Positions 1-8,117 of a DNA stretch of 18,256 nucleotides are shown here, piece after piece. Made by a program: the position numbers and the translations under genes. Source of the stretch: Chitinophagaceae bacterium (GTDB lineage: Bacteria > Bacteroidota > Bacteroidia > Chitinophagales > Chitinophagaceae); contig DMPB01000165.1 of the NCBI GenBank assembly GCA_003456175.1, positions 19,046-37,301 on the forward strand. Direction: 5' to 3'. The notes beneath the pieces are model-generated. The model was not told where the DNA came from. It worked only from the letters and a program-made list of their open reading frames with translations, and ran no database searches. Numbering within the stretch: the stretch's first letter is position 1; every line of letters begins with the position of its first letter.

Positions 1-510
1 AAAAAAATAACCAATAGCAATAACAATAGAAAGTATTAAGCCCAATACAAATCCGAGCACTAGTAATGTAATATCAAAATAATTTGTAAGCTCTTGATAA
101 CGTACATATTGTACTGCCTTTACAAGATATAAACACAAAAAAAGTAGGGGTATAATACTGTTATTAATACAATATTTTAAAAAAGGCTGTGCAGTTGTAG
201 CTAAAAAACGAATGTCTTTACTATGTAATATAAACGTAGTAATATTCCAACTCATAATGAATATACCTACACAAAAGCCTACGATAGCAGTGCCAATTCC
301 ATTCACTTCACCTAAATATTCTGGTGCTAAAAACAAAGAGCTTGCACCATAACTACTCATAAAACCGCCGCTAACTGTTGCAGCGAGTATGTACCAGAAA
401 ATGAGTAAGATCTGATACTTCCGCACATGCAACAACAATAATTGTACGGGCATACTGTATAAAAAGCCCAATACAAATGGCCTCCAACGATATGGCAATT
501 TCGTTAACAC
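1..510 (-). CDS. N-terminal part of a multi-pass membrane protein, possibly patatin-like phospholipase (3' end beyond window)
   Basis: The reverse strand from 510 to 1 is open for 170 codons without a stop and runs off the left edge, so this is the amino-terminal part only. An in-frame TAA lies at 520-522. No ATG follows it until codon 20, so I start at GTG 510; TTG at codon 5 or ATG at codon 20 are alternatives. The product has about four hydrophobic segments (roughly residues 11-27, 33-46, 80-100 and 128-142) and a fifth at the cut edge (158-170). Short conserved-looking motifs sit between them: QLLLLHVRK, FLAPEYLGEVN, FLATTAQPF and INNSIIPLLF. From memory these resemble the membrane-embedded N-terminal region that precedes the patatin lipase domain in large Bacteroidota proteins. 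The catalytic GxSxG region would lie outside the window, so the function is not proven. It is divergent from the carboxylase operon. Confidence 0.6.
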   Translation of the reverse strand, partial: MLTKLPYRWRPFVLGFLYSMPVQLLLLHVRKYQILLIFWYILAATVSGGFMSSYGASSLFLAPEYLGEVNGIGTAIVGFCVGIFIMSWNITTFILHSKDIRFLATTAQPFLKYCINNSIIPLLFLCLYLVKAVQYVRYQELTNYFDITLLVLGFVLGLILSIVIAIGYFF

Positions 511-559
511 TGTTCTAAGTTAAGCTAGCAACAACTAACAATGTAAGTTTTAACGTTGT

Positions 560-570
560 ACTTACGTAAA
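560..570 (+). repeat. Short-form dispersed motif ACTTACGTAAA
   Basis: This is an exact copy of the shortened motif, six bases before the hairpin at 576-601. Confidence 0.75.
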
Positions 571-575
571 TAAAA

Positions 576-601
576 AAGCAGCGAATAGACATCCGCTGCT
601 T
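576..601 (-). terminator. Terminator-like hairpin with T-tract on the reverse strand
   Basis: AAGCAGCG at 576-583 pairs with CGCTGCTT at 594-601 (8 bp, 10-base loop). Read on the reverse strand the stem is followed by TTTTTTATTTA, as for an intrinsic terminator of leftward transcription. No clear gene lies upstream on that strand before the divergent operon. It may therefore end antisense transcripts, end a short leader or small RNA, or attenuate the gene that starts at 510. Confidence 0.5.
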
Positions 602-678
602 AGTAGCATATAACCCCCAAAAGAAGTTTCTAATACTATATATCGAAACCACTATGAATACAAAAATGTGCCCTTGTA

Positions 679-690
679 CCTTACGGTAAA
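679..690 (+). repeat. Dispersed motif CCTTACGGTAAA, exact copy
   Basis: This non-coding copy lies in the divergent region. The TACC and GGTA arms around TTAC are complementary. Confidence 0.85.
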
Positions 691-792
691 AAAGAAATTA
701 CACCAAATCCAAAGCGATTTTTTTGAAATACGTAGTGAAAAATCACAAAATATGTAGTATATTAAGTTCCACTGACAGGGGTTGGTTTCGGC

Positions 793-808
793 GATGATGC
801 ACATCATC
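793..808. promoter_or_regulatory. Inverted repeat, possible operator upstream of the carboxylase operon
   Basis: GATGATG at 793-799 and CATCATC at 802-808 form a perfect 7-bp inverted repeat with a 2-base spacer, about 107 bases before the biotin-carrier start. A dimeric regulator could bind such a site. No regulator is encoded nearby, and trinucleotide runs of this kind also arise by chance. Confidence 0.2.
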
Positions 809-869
809 AATACAACGCTAAAAACTAAACATCTTGGCGGTCTAACTGCATTGATTGCCATAGTACACA

Positions 870-880
870 TTTACGTAAGT
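870..880 (-). repeat. Short-form dispersed motif ACTTACGTAAA within a perfect hairpin
   Basis: This is an exact copy, 35 bases before the biotin-carrier start. On the forward strand it lies in ATTTAC-GTAA-GTAAAT, a 6-bp stem with a 4-base loop (869-884). Confidence 0.75.
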
Positions 881-915
881 AAATCTGTTGTTGGCATACA
901 TTAAAAGCAAGCGAT

Positions 916-1401
916 ATGTCGCAACAAAACAACAACTATCAAGTTAAGGTCAACAATTTCAGCTTTGAGTTAACAGCCGAAGCACTACAACAAGCCGATA
1001 TTATTCAGGTGCAGCCTAATATGTATCATCTATTAGAACAGCATCAGTCTGTAACGGTTACCATAGTAAGCAGTACCGATAAACATGTAACCGTTGCTAT
1101 TGGCGAAGAAAGGTTCGAAGTAGCTATTAAAGATGGCTTCGATCAAATGCTCGATCAACTTGGATTTAGCAAAGTATCGGTGAAGCAAGTGAAAGATGTA
1201 AAAGCACCCATGCCAGGCTTAGTATTAAGTATCGCTGTAACAGAAGGACAAGCTGTAAAAGAGAATGAACGCATTCTAATACTAGAAGCCATGAAAATGG
1301 AAAATAGCATTCTTATGCCTAACGATGCTGTCATTAAACGCATTGCCGTTAAACCAGGCCAAGCTGTTGAAAAAGGTCAGGTACTTATTGAGCTTGCTTA
1401 A
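916..1401 (+). CDS. Biotin carboxyl carrier protein of an acyl-CoA carboxylase
   Basis: The 161-residue product carries the biotin that shuttles CO2 between the carboxylase and carboxyltransferase subunits encoded just downstream. The C-terminal half is a standard biotinyl/lipoyl domain: an APMPG turn at residues 97-101 and the EAMKMEN biotinylation motif at 124-130, with Lys127 as the biotin attachment site. The first ~90 residues form the less conserved N-terminal part found in stand-alone carriers of propionyl-CoA-type carboxylases. The start is the ATG in GCGATATG; no strong ribosome site is visible, as is usual in Bacteroidota. The next gene begins 31 bases after the stop, which supports one operon. 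A cytoplasmic location is expected. Biotinylation by a BirA-type ligase is inferred from the family. Confidence 0.93.
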   Translation: MSQQNNNYQVKVNNFSFELTAEALQQADIIQVQPNMYHLLEQHQSVTVTIVSSTDKHVTVAIGEERFEVAIKDGFDQMLDQLGFSKVSVKQVKDVKAPMPGLVLSIAVTEGQAVKENERILILEAMKMENSILMPNDAVIKRIAVKPGQAVEKGQVLIELA

Positions 1402-1432
1402 CAATAATAACTATTTATAATTCGCATGTATT

Positions 1433-2908
1433 ATGCAAAAAATATTAGTAGCCAACCGCGGCGAAATAGCCCTTAGAATTATGCGAACCTTACGGAAAAT
1501 GGGGATACGCTCTGTAGCTGTATACTCTGAAGCCGATCGCCACTCACCACATGTTCGTTATGCCGATGAAGCGGTATGTTTAGGTCCGGCACCATCTAAC
1601 CAATCATACTTACGAGGCGATGCCATTATAGACATTTGCAAAAAACTCGGTGTTGATGGCATACACCCAGGTTATGGCTTTTTAAGTGAAAATGCAGCAT
1701 TTGCCCGTAAGGTCACCGAAGCTGGCATTACGTTTATTGGTCCAAGCCCCGAAGCCATGGAAGTGATGGGTTCAAAACTTGCCGCTAAAGAGTGTGTAAA
1801 AAAATACAATATACCCATGGTGCCCGGTATTGATGAAGCCATTACCGATGTTACCTTGGCGAAGCAAATTGCAGCAGAAGTAGGTTATCCTGTATTGATT
1901 AAGGCCTCTGCCGGTGGCGGTGGCAAGGGTATGCGTATTGTAGAACAAGAAAACGAGCTCGAAGAACAAATGGAACGTGCCATTAGTGAAGCAACTTCTT
2001 CTTTTGGTGATGGCTCAGTGTTTATTGAAAAGTATGTAAGCTCTCCACGCCACATTGAGGTACAGGTACTGGCCGATAATTATGGTAATTGTATTCACTT
2101 GTTTGAACGAGAGTGTAGCATTCAGCGCAGGCACCAAAAGGTAGTAGAAGAATCGCCATCATCTATTTTAACACCAGCAATACGCAAGCAAATGGGTGAA
2201 GCGGCAGTAATGGTAGCCAAATCGTGCAATTACACTAGTACTGGAACCGTTGAGTTTTTAATGGATGACAAGCTCAATTTCTATTTTCTAGAAATGAACA
2301 CCCGCTTGCAGGTAGAACACCCGGTAACTGAAATGATAACGGGTATAGATTTGGTAGAAGAGCAGGTAAAAATTGCACGTGGTGAAAAACTCAGTTTCAC
2401 ACAAGACGATCTAAAAATTAACGGTCATGCTATTGAGTTACGTGTGTATGCCGAAGATCCGCTTAACAACTTTATGCCCTCTATTGGCACACTTACCCGC
2501 TACGAACCACCTACCGGCAAAGGCATTCGGGTAGATGATGGTTACGAACAAGGGATGCAGATACCCATTTACTACGATCCTATGATTGCCAAGTTGGCAA
2601 CGCATGGAAAAAACCGTATTGAGGCAATTCAAAAAATGCTAGCAGCCATAGAAGCTTATGGCATTGAAGGCGTTAGTACAACCATGCCTTTTGGTCGTTT
2701 TGTATTTCAGCATGAGGCTTTTATCAGCGGACATTTCGATACGCATTTTGTAAAAAATTATTATACCCCTGCACATATTGAAAACGAGCAAGCAGCCAAA
2801 GCCAAAATAGCTGCCATTGTTGCTGTAAAGCATTGGTTAAACCAACAGGCAGCACTTACCACTGTTGCACACCGCTCTACCAGCTGGAAGCGTCGTATTG
2901 CCCATTAA
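1433..2908 (+). CDS. Biotin carboxylase subunit of acyl-CoA (probably propionyl-CoA) carboxylase
   Basis: The 491-residue protein uses ATP and bicarbonate to carboxylate the biotin of the neighbouring carrier. Recognisable parts in order are the N-terminal biotin-carboxylase domain starting KILVANRGEIA, the HPGYGFLSEN block near 78-87, the ATP-grasp glycine loop GGGGKGM at 161-167, the ERECSIQRRHQK segment near 225-236, and the metal/catalytic block EMNTRLQVEHPVTE at 287-300. The C-terminal biotin-carboxylase domain follows. It is about 40 residues longer than the E. coli AccC type, as in propionyl-CoA-type alpha subunits that lack a fused carrier. The carrier is the separate gene 31 bases upstream, and the carboxyltransferase starts 27 bases downstream. 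Acyl-CoA specificity cannot be read from this subunit. Confidence 0.93.
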   Translation: MQKILVANRGEIALRIMRTLRKMGIRSVAVYSEADRHSPHVRYADEAVCLGPAPSNQSYLRGDAIIDICKKLGVDGIHPGYGFLSENAAFARKVTEAGITFIGPSPEAMEVMGSKLAAKECVKKYNIPMVPGIDEAITDVTLAKQIAAEVGYPVLIKASAGGGGKGMRIVEQENELEEQMERAISEATSSFGDGSVFIEKYVSSPRHIEVQVLADNYGNCIHLFERECSIQRRHQKVVEESPSSILTPAIRKQMGEAAVMVAKSCNYTSTGTVEFLMDDKLNFYFLEMNTRLQVEHPVTEMITGIDLVEEQVKIARGEKLSFTQDDLKINGHAIELRVYAEDPLNNFMPSIGTLTRYEPPTGKGIRVDDGYEQGMQIPIYYDPMIAKLATHGKNRIEAIQKMLAAIEAYGIEGVSTTMPFGRFVFQHEAFISGHFDTHFVKNYYTPAHIENEQAAKAKIAAIVAVKHWLNQQAALTTVAHRSTSWKRRIAH

Positions 2909-2935
2909 TTGCATGGCTCACAAATATTCGCAATC

Positions 2936-4477
2936 ATGAAATCTAAAGTTGAAATATTACAAGAAAAGTTAGCCCTAAGCCACGAAGGTGGTAGTGCCAA
3001 ACGTATTGCTACACAACACCAAAAAGGGAAACTTACCGCAAGAGAGCGGGTTCATCTGCTGCTCGACCCAGGCTCGTTCGAGGAAATCGGAGCCTTGGTG
3101 TTGCATCGTACCAAAGAGTTTGGTATGGAAGAACAGCAATTCTATGGCGATGGTGTTGTAACTGGCTACGGTACCATTGATGGAAGATTGGTATATGTGT
3201 TTGCACAAGATTTCACTGTTTTTGGTGGAGCACTCAGCGAAACCCATGCAGAGAAAATATGTAAAATAATGGACGCTGCCATGAAAACAGGTGCTCCTGT
3301 AATTGGATTAAACGATTCTGGTGGTGCCCGTATTCAAGAGGGGGTTCGTTCTTTAGGCGGTTATGCCGATATTTTCTATCGTAATGTACAGGCTTCGGGA
3401 GTAATACCGCAAATTTCTGCCATCATGGGTCCTTGTGCTGGCGGTGCCGTGTATTCACCAGCCATGACAGACTTTACCATTATGGTAGAGAATACCAGTT
3501 ACATGTTTGTAACAGGCCCAAATGTTGTTAAAACGGTTACCAACGAAACAGTGAGTTCTGAAGAACTTGGCGGTGCGAGCACACATGCTACCAAATCGGG
3601 AGTAACACAGCTTACTGCTGTGAACGATGTAGATTGTATTCAGCAGGTAAAAAAGTTGCTCAGCTACATGCCACAAAACTGTGAAGATGCTGCACCCGTG
3701 TATCCATATACCCTTGCAGATGAAGTACGCCCTGCACTTAACGATATTATTCCGGCATCGGCGAACCAACCTTACGATATGCGTTTGGTGATTGAGGGCA
3801 TTTGCGATACCGACTCGTTCTATGAAATTCATAAAGATTATGCCGATAACATTGTAGTTGGCTTTGCTCGTCTTGCAGGCCGTAGTATTGGTATAGTCGC
3901 CAATCAACCCATGAGCCTGGCAGGGGTACTCGATATTGAAAGCTCAAAAAAAGGCGCTCGTTTCACTCGCTTTTGCGATTGCTTTAATATTCCCTTACTT
4001 GTATTAGTAGATGTACCAGGGTTCTTGCCCGGTACCGATCAAGAGTGGAATGGTATTATTACCAACGGTGCCAAACTTTTATATGCCTTTAGCGAAGCTA
4101 CCGTACCTCGTTGCACAGTAATTACACGCAAAGCTTATGGTGGTGCTTACGATGTTATGAATAGCAAACACATTGGTGCCGATATGAATTTCGCATGGCC
4201 AAGTGCAGAAATTGCTGTGATGGGTGCTAAAGGCGCCAGTGAAATTATCTTCAAAAAGGAGATTAGCGAAGCAGATGATCCTGCTGCCAAATTATTAGAA
4301 AAAGAAGCAGAATACGCAGCACTTTTTGCCAACCCTTACACGGCTGCCGAACGAGGCTTTATCGACGAAGTAATTATGCCCGACCAAACCCGACGCAAGT
4401 TGATCAAAGCGTTCGCCATGCTAGAAAATAAAGTTGCTAAAAGGCCACGAAAAAAACATGGCAACATACCTCTATAG
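2936..4477 (+). CDS. Carboxyltransferase subunit of acyl-CoA (propionyl/methylmalonyl-CoA type) carboxylase
   Basis: The 513-residue protein belongs to the crotonase-fold carboxyltransferase family (PccB/MmdA). It moves the carboxyl group from biotin to an acyl-CoA. It shows the N-terminal GKLTARERV block, the acyl-CoA oxyanion region [25 protein letters not shown], and the C-terminal-half blocks [14 protein letters not shown] and [12 protein letters not shown]. Both halves are in one chain, unlike split AccA/AccD, which favours propionyl- or methylmalonyl-CoA rather than classical acetyl-CoA carboxylase. I start at ATG 2936; an upstream in-frame TTG directly follows the preceding stop and is less likely. 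It is the last gene of the carrier-carboxylase-transferase operon and ends just before a motif copy and a strong terminator. Propionate or odd-chain/amino-acid breakdown is the likely pathway; the exact substrate is inferred. Confidence 0.92.
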   Translation: MKSKVEILQEKLALSHEGGSAKRIATQHQKGKLTARERVHLLLDPGSFEEIGALVLHRTKEFGMEEQQFYGDGVVTGYGTIDGRLVYVFAQDFTVFGGALSETHAEKICKIMDAAMKTGAPVIGLNDSGGARIQEGVRSLGGYADIFYRNVQASGVIPQISAIMGPCAGGAVYSPAMTDFTIMVENTSYMFVTGPNVVKTVTNETVSSEELGGASTHATKSGVTQLTAVNDVDCIQQVKKLLSYMPQNCEDAAPVYPYTLADEVRPALNDIIPASANQPYDMRLVIEGICDTDSFYEIHKDYADNIVVGFARLAGRSIGIVANQPMSLAGVLDIESSKKGARFTRFCDCFNIPLLVLVDVPGFLPGTDQEWNGIITNGAKLLYAFSEATVPRCTVITRKAYGGAYDVMNSKHIGADMNFAWPSAEIAVMGAKGASEIIFKKEISEADDPAAKLLEKEAEYAALFANPYTAAERGFIDEVIMPDQTRRKLIKAFAMLENKVAKRPRKKHGNIPL

Positions 4478-4494
4478 CAGTATAATCAGGTATT

Positions 4495-4505
4495 ACTTAC
4501 GTAAA
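4495..4505 (+). repeat. Short-form dispersed motif ACTTACGTAAA
   Basis: This is an exact copy after the carboxyltransferase stop, overlapping the foot of the terminator at 4503-4533. Confidence 0.75.
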
Positions 4506-4533
4506 AGAGCAATGCTGTTGGCATTGCTCTTTT
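4503..4533. terminator. Strong bidirectional terminator between convergent genes
   Basis: AAAAGAGCAATGC at 4503-4515 pairs perfectly with GCATTGCTCTTTT at 4521-4533 (13 bp, 5-base loop). There is a T-run on one strand and an A-run on the other, so it can end both the rightward carboxylase operon and the leftward isomerase gene. A short motif copy (4495-4505) overlaps its left foot. Confidence 0.85.
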
Positions 4534-4553
4534 ATTATACACATATAAAATAC

Positions 4554-6470
4554 TTATTGAATAGTATTAAACACCGCTTGTTGCACTACTACCGGATATT
4601 TTTGCTTTAACTTCAATAACCAATTTTTTTCAACCTCAATCTGGTAATCGGCTACTACGGCGCCACGTGCATCGGCGAAGCTCTTACGCTCTACATTAGG
4701 ATGTTCTTGCGTAATGTATAAGAAGCTGTAGTTAACACCATCGGCCATTTTTTCAGGTTGTGTAGCTACACCTTTTTTGAAAGCAATTTTTTGTGTAGTT
4801 GGCAACATTGTTTGCTCAAACCTACTACTATCGGCAAATACAAAACTGCCATAACTATCGGCAATGGTACGCCATTGAGCGGGCTTCGCTTTAATAAGGT
4901 TTAACACGGTATCGGCACGCTCTTTTCCGCTTACGGTAAATAGTAACACACTTACACTTGGTTGCCACTGATATTTAGCTGCATGTTGCTCATAATACTT
5001 AGCGAGGCCTGCACTATCGGCATTGGCGAAGCCCCATACTTCACGTTCCATAATAGCGAAGAGTAGATTAGCATCATTAAACTCTTTCCACTGAGCGGCC
5101 ATACTTGTATTAAATTCTTGAATATATCTGCGATAGTAATCGCTAACTGCAAGCTTTAAATATTCTTTTAATAATTTACCGTAAGGTTGCTTACTTAACT
5201 CGCCACCACTTGCTATAACAGCATCTACAAATTTGGCAAAATTTTCAACGGCGTAAGTTTGCTTTTCAAATTTGAAAATGGGTGTTTCGGCTGTGATACC
5301 TGTTACATTATTTGGGTTTTTACGAGATGCAACACTATCGATAAAAGCATATAAAGCCTTTTCGTTATACTTTAATTGTTCGTACTTACACAATGCTAGC
5401 CACTTGTCTACCAACGCATTGCGAGCCTGATTTAAGCGATCACTTTCTTCTACCGCAAGGCGAACTTCGGCCATGCCTTTTGCATCATCGTTGCTTGAAG
5501 GTGGTGCTTCTTCTAACACTACTTTAAGGATGTGCCAGCCGAATTCAGTTCTAAAAGGTGTGGTATATCCACCATTTACCGTAAGGTTAAATACCTTGGC
5601 TTCGTAGGCTGCATCGTACTGACCAACACCTACGGTTAGTTGTGTTGCATTCGCCAAATATTTATCTCCCACGGCTTTAATGTCGGTACCTTTTAGCAAC
5701 TCTTGATACGCAGCATTCGCCTTATCAACAAGTTGTACTTTATCCATTTCGTTAGCATCGGGCGGAAAAGGAAATAACAATTGCTCTATTACTCGCTTAC
5801 CCAAAGCCTTTCGAGTTGCATTTACATAAAATATGTGGTAGCCCATATTACTATGGTAAGGCGCTGCAAACTGATTTTTTTTGAGTTTATAAATGATGTT
5901 TTCAACCTCGTAAGGTAGCGTGAAAGCGGTGATCCACCCAAGCAAACCATTACTTTTCTTATCGGTGTTACTGCTAGCGAATTGTTGTACTACTTGCGTA
6001 AATGATTGGCCTTTTTGTAATGCTTTATATGCCTGTTGTATTTTTTGATAGGCTGCTACTGTATCGGCACCTGGTGCTACTTCAATAAATACTTGCGATA
6101 CCTGCACATCTGATTGGCTGCGCTGCATTGCTTCTTTCACCAATGCATCAATATTAGCTTCGTTATTAACGGCTGTTTCTGCTAGTTGGCGTCGGAAATT
6201 TTCGCTTTCATAGATGTAATTCTCAGCTTTATCGAGGCTATCATCGTAAGCGGCTTGTACTTTTAGTTTGTAGTTAATATACAACTCTAAATACTCTTGT
6301 AGTGCTTGCTTACGGTTGGTATTGGTGTTTGGATTTTTATTGAATGCCTGCTCAAACTCGGCCTTACTTACACTATACTTACCGTACGTGAATAAGGTTT
6401 GTGCATTTGATGTAACCGCAATAAGTAGTACAAAAATTGCAAGTGTGCAACGATACATTTTGTGATACAT
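4554..6470 (-). CDS. Exported peptidyl-prolyl cis-trans isomerase, SurA/parvulin type
   Basis: The 638-residue periplasmic folding factor has a signal peptide (hydrophobic residues 8-20, probable cleavage after SNA at 21-23), a helical chaperone-like region, and two parvulin-like rotamase repeats. The first spans about residues 124-218 (VSQVFIEV, GLLGWITAF, MGYHIFYV) and the second about 224-330 (ending FGWHILKV). The long C-terminal half (about 330-638) is less conserved. Parvulins assist folding of proline-containing outer-membrane and exported proteins. I chose ATG 6470; TTG at 6479 and ATG at 6458 are alternatives, and only the latter two ATGs leave a clean signal peptide. It follows the thioredoxin-like gene by 31 bases, so the two are probably co-transcribed. 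It contains two exact dispersed-motif copies, read in different frames. Confidence 0.85.
   Translation of the reverse strand: MYHKMYRCTLAIFVLLIAVTSNAQTLFTYGKYSVSKAEFEQAFNKNPNTNTNRKQALQEYLELYINYKLKVQAAYDDSLDKAENYIYESENFRRQLAETAVNNEANIDALVKEAMQRSQSDVQVSQVFIEVAPGADTVAAYQKIQQAYKALQKGQSFTQVVQQFASSNTDKKSNGLLGWITAFTLPYEVENIIYKLKKNQFAAPYHSNMGYHIFYVNATRKALGKRVIEQLLFPFPPDANEMDKVQLVDKANAAYQELLKGTDIKAVGDKYLANATQLTVGVGQYDAAYEAKVFNLTVNGGYTTPFRTEFGWHILKVVLEEAPPSSNDDAKGMAEVRLAVEESDRLNQARNALVDKWLALCKYEQLKYNEKALYAFIDSVASRKNPNNVTGITAETPIFKFEKQTYAVENFAKFVDAVIASGGELSKQPYGKLLKEYLKLAVSDYYRRYIQEFNTSMAAQWKEFNDANLLFAIMEREVWGFANADSAGLAKYYEQHAAKYQWQPSVSVLLFTVSGKERADTVLNLIKAKPAQWRTIADSYGSFVFADSSRFEQTMLPTTQKIAFKKGVATQPEKMADGVNYSFLYITQEHPNVERKSFADARGAVVADYQIEVEKNWLLKLKQKYPVVVQQAVFNTIQ
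5175..5186 (-). repeat. Dispersed motif CCTTACGGTAAA, exact copy in isomerase gene
   Basis: It is coding, read as CCT TAC GGT AAA (Pro-Tyr-Gly-Lys). Confidence 0.85.
5575..5586 (-). repeat. Dispersed motif CCTTACGGTAAA, exact copy in isomerase gene
   Basis: It is coding, read as CTT ACG GTA (Leu-Thr-Val), a different frame from the copy 400 bases away in the same gene. Confidence 0.85.
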
Positions 6471-6501
6471 GCTTTTCAATCTGTTTTAAAAAAGAAAGAT
6501 A

Positions 6502-8034
6502 TTACTTGCCTTGTTGTTTGAGTTTTGCAGAAATTAGATCGTCGAATTGTTGCAATGTTAGTTTTTTACCAATAATACGTTTTTGCTCGTCGAGCAAGTA
6601 GAATGTTGGTGTTTGATATACATCGTACAATTGACGGTAATTTGCTTGTTGGTTTTTATTCTCTGTATCGCGTTGTTGTTTGGTTTGATACACATGATAC
6701 CAGCCATTCAACTGTTTTGTTTTAATAAAATCGACCCACTCTTTCATAGCAGGTTTTAATTCATCGGCTGCTGCGTGCATTTTATCGTTGGTGTTCACCG
6801 CATAAATTTTAACACCCAACTTTCGCCAACGTGCCTGATAAAAACTATCGAGTTGTGGTATTTGCTCTTTACAATGGCCACAAGTATGATCCCAAAAAGC
6901 TACCACTGTAAAGGATGCATTAACACCATATAACGATTGGGGCTTACCGGCGGTATCTACCAACTGCATTTCGGCAGCAGCTTCGCCAATTTGATTGGCC
7001 ATAAGGCTATACGCTCGATTAAAAATAAATTCACGTTGCTTCACGCTTAGCCAAGCAGTATCACCTTTACTAAAGAAGTTGTTGAACAAGAAAATGAACA
7101 CTTTGTCTTGCCCCATTACTTCTGGGTTCACATACTTATCGGTGAAGCGCCCTAACAAGTATTTGAACATTTCGTAATTGCTACGAGCACTCAACAAGAT
7201 GTAGTTCACTTCTGGAATAATACTATCCGCTTCGGGACTAACATAATACTTGAAGTATTCTTCTAGTTTAGGATCGAAGAAAGGAGTACGTAATAATCGT
7301 TCATCGAAGAAATTAACACCATCCCAAAAATGATCTTTCACATAGCGGTATGCAGCTACAGAATCGTCTCTTGTTTTTAATGTTGTGATTGGTGATTCGG
7401 GGCGACGAACACAGTTGAAGAACTGTGCTAACATACTTTCTGGATACTGCTTGCCAATATTATCACGATACTTATTCATATCGTTATTGGCTTGAATCAT
7501 TTGCTCACGAATAGCATTGCTATCGGCAGTGCTTTTAGCACTACGCATGGCCATTTGTAGCTGATTCATTACAGGTACCTTGGCTGCCAAAAACTTGGTG
7601 TATTGGGTAAAGAGTTCGTTTTCTTTACTGCCTGTAATAACCACATCGTCGGGCCGAGTGGTATCGGCAACAATTTTCATACGTTGCACATCATCGACCA
7701 AGAACTCGAATAAGATAGATTTTTGGGGTGTTACAAAAAAGTAGATACCACCAGGCAATTTTTCTTTCCCGCGAAATACACCTCTACTATTGGCATCTAC
7801 AAAAGCACTATCAACCAAATTTTTGTATTTGCCGTAATAGCATCCCAAATACACCCATGTGTTTTTGTATGGCGTAACGTTTATCTCAAACTCGTAACCA
7901 CCTGCGTTCTTTTTTACCGCAAGGTTATTCTGACTATTTGCTGGCTTAGCGGCGGGCTTGGTAGCAGGTTTTTTGGTTTGTGCTACTACCAAGGTACTTA
8001 CAAAAAGGGCTATGATACATGTAATACAACGCAT
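6502..8034 (-). CDS. Exported thioredoxin-like protein with DUF4369/DUF5106-like N-terminal region
   Basis: The 510-residue protein has a signal peptide (about residues 1-18, ending VVA-Q) and a short Lys/Pro/Ala-rich linker. A beta-rich DUF4369-like domain follows (about 45-135), then a helical DUF5106-like middle region. The C-terminal TlpA/thioredoxin domain (about 350-505) has the active site CGHC at 385-388 in TCGHCKEQIP and the cis-proline at TPTFYLLD near 475. Such proteins reduce or isomerise disulfides in the periplasm. I start at ATG 8034, which leaves the signal peptide at the N-terminus; the upstream TTG extension would bury it. The isomerase gene follows 31 bases downstream, a sensible pairing of two periplasmic folding factors. 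The exact redox partner is unknown. Confidence 0.85.
   Translation of the reverse strand: MRCITCIIALFVSTLVVAQTKKPATKPAAKPANSQNNLAVKKNAGGYEFEINVTPYKNTWVYLGCYYGKYKNLVDSAFVDANSRGVFRGKEKLPGGIYFFVTPQKSILFEFLVDDVQRMKIVADTTRPDDVVITGSKENELFTQYTKFLAAKVPVMNQLQMAMRSAKSTADSNAIREQMIQANNDMNKYRDNIGKQYPESMLAQFFNCVRRPESPITTLKTRDDSVAAYRYVKDHFWDGVNFFDERLLRTPFFDPKLEEYFKYYVSPEADSIIPEVNYILLSARSNYEMFKYLLGRFTDKYVNPEVMGQDKVFIFLFNNFFSKGDTAWLSVKQREFIFNRAYSLMANQIGEAAAEMQLVDTAGKPQSLYGVNASFTVVAFWDHTCGHCKEQIPQLDSFYQARWRKLGVKIYAVNTNDKMHAAADELKPAMKEWVDFIKTKQLNGWYHVYQTKQQRDTENKNQQANYRQLYDVYQTPTFYLLDEQKRIIGKKLTLQQFDDLISAKLKQQGK
7914..7924 (-). repeat. Variant dispersed motif CCTTGCGGTAA in thioredoxin-like gene
   Basis: One base differs from the core (A to G within the central TTAC). 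It is coding, read as Leu-Ala-Val. Confidence 0.6.
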
Positions 8035-8117
8035 GTTGATACACCTGTTTTTAATGATGCGTAAATGTAGGTGAAACACTGCAAGGCAGATGCTCAAAAA
8101 ATGCTAATTCGCTGCAT

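Larger units (their letters stand above)
511..915. other. Divergent intergenic region with three copies of the dispersed motif
   Basis: These 405 bases separate the leftward membrane-protein gene from the rightward carboxylase operon. They contain a short motif copy at 560-570, a hairpin with a T-tract on the reverse strand at 576-601, a full motif copy at 679-690, a 7-bp inverted repeat at 793-808 and another short motif copy at 870-880. The reverse-strand frame at 652-870 (72 codons) matches nothing I know and looks like chance. I could not find a convincing -33/-7 promoter pair for either gene. Confidence 0.6.

Noticed and set aside
175..184. Possible frameshift at the homopolymer run in the left-edge membrane gene
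   Set aside because: A recount of the six-A run shows the reverse frame stays open through it, so the gene is intact over the visible part.
652..870. 72-codon reverse-strand frame in the divergent intergenic region
   Set aside because: It has Cys- and Trp-rich, uneven composition, no recognised family and no start signal, and its ATG overlaps a dispersed-motif hairpin. More likely chance, though the terminator downstream leaves a small doubt.
3455..3907. 150-codon reverse-strand frame opposite the carboxyltransferase gene
   Set aside because: It lies wholly inside a strongly conserved gene on the other strand and has a Cys-, His- and Ile-rich composition typical of shadow frames.
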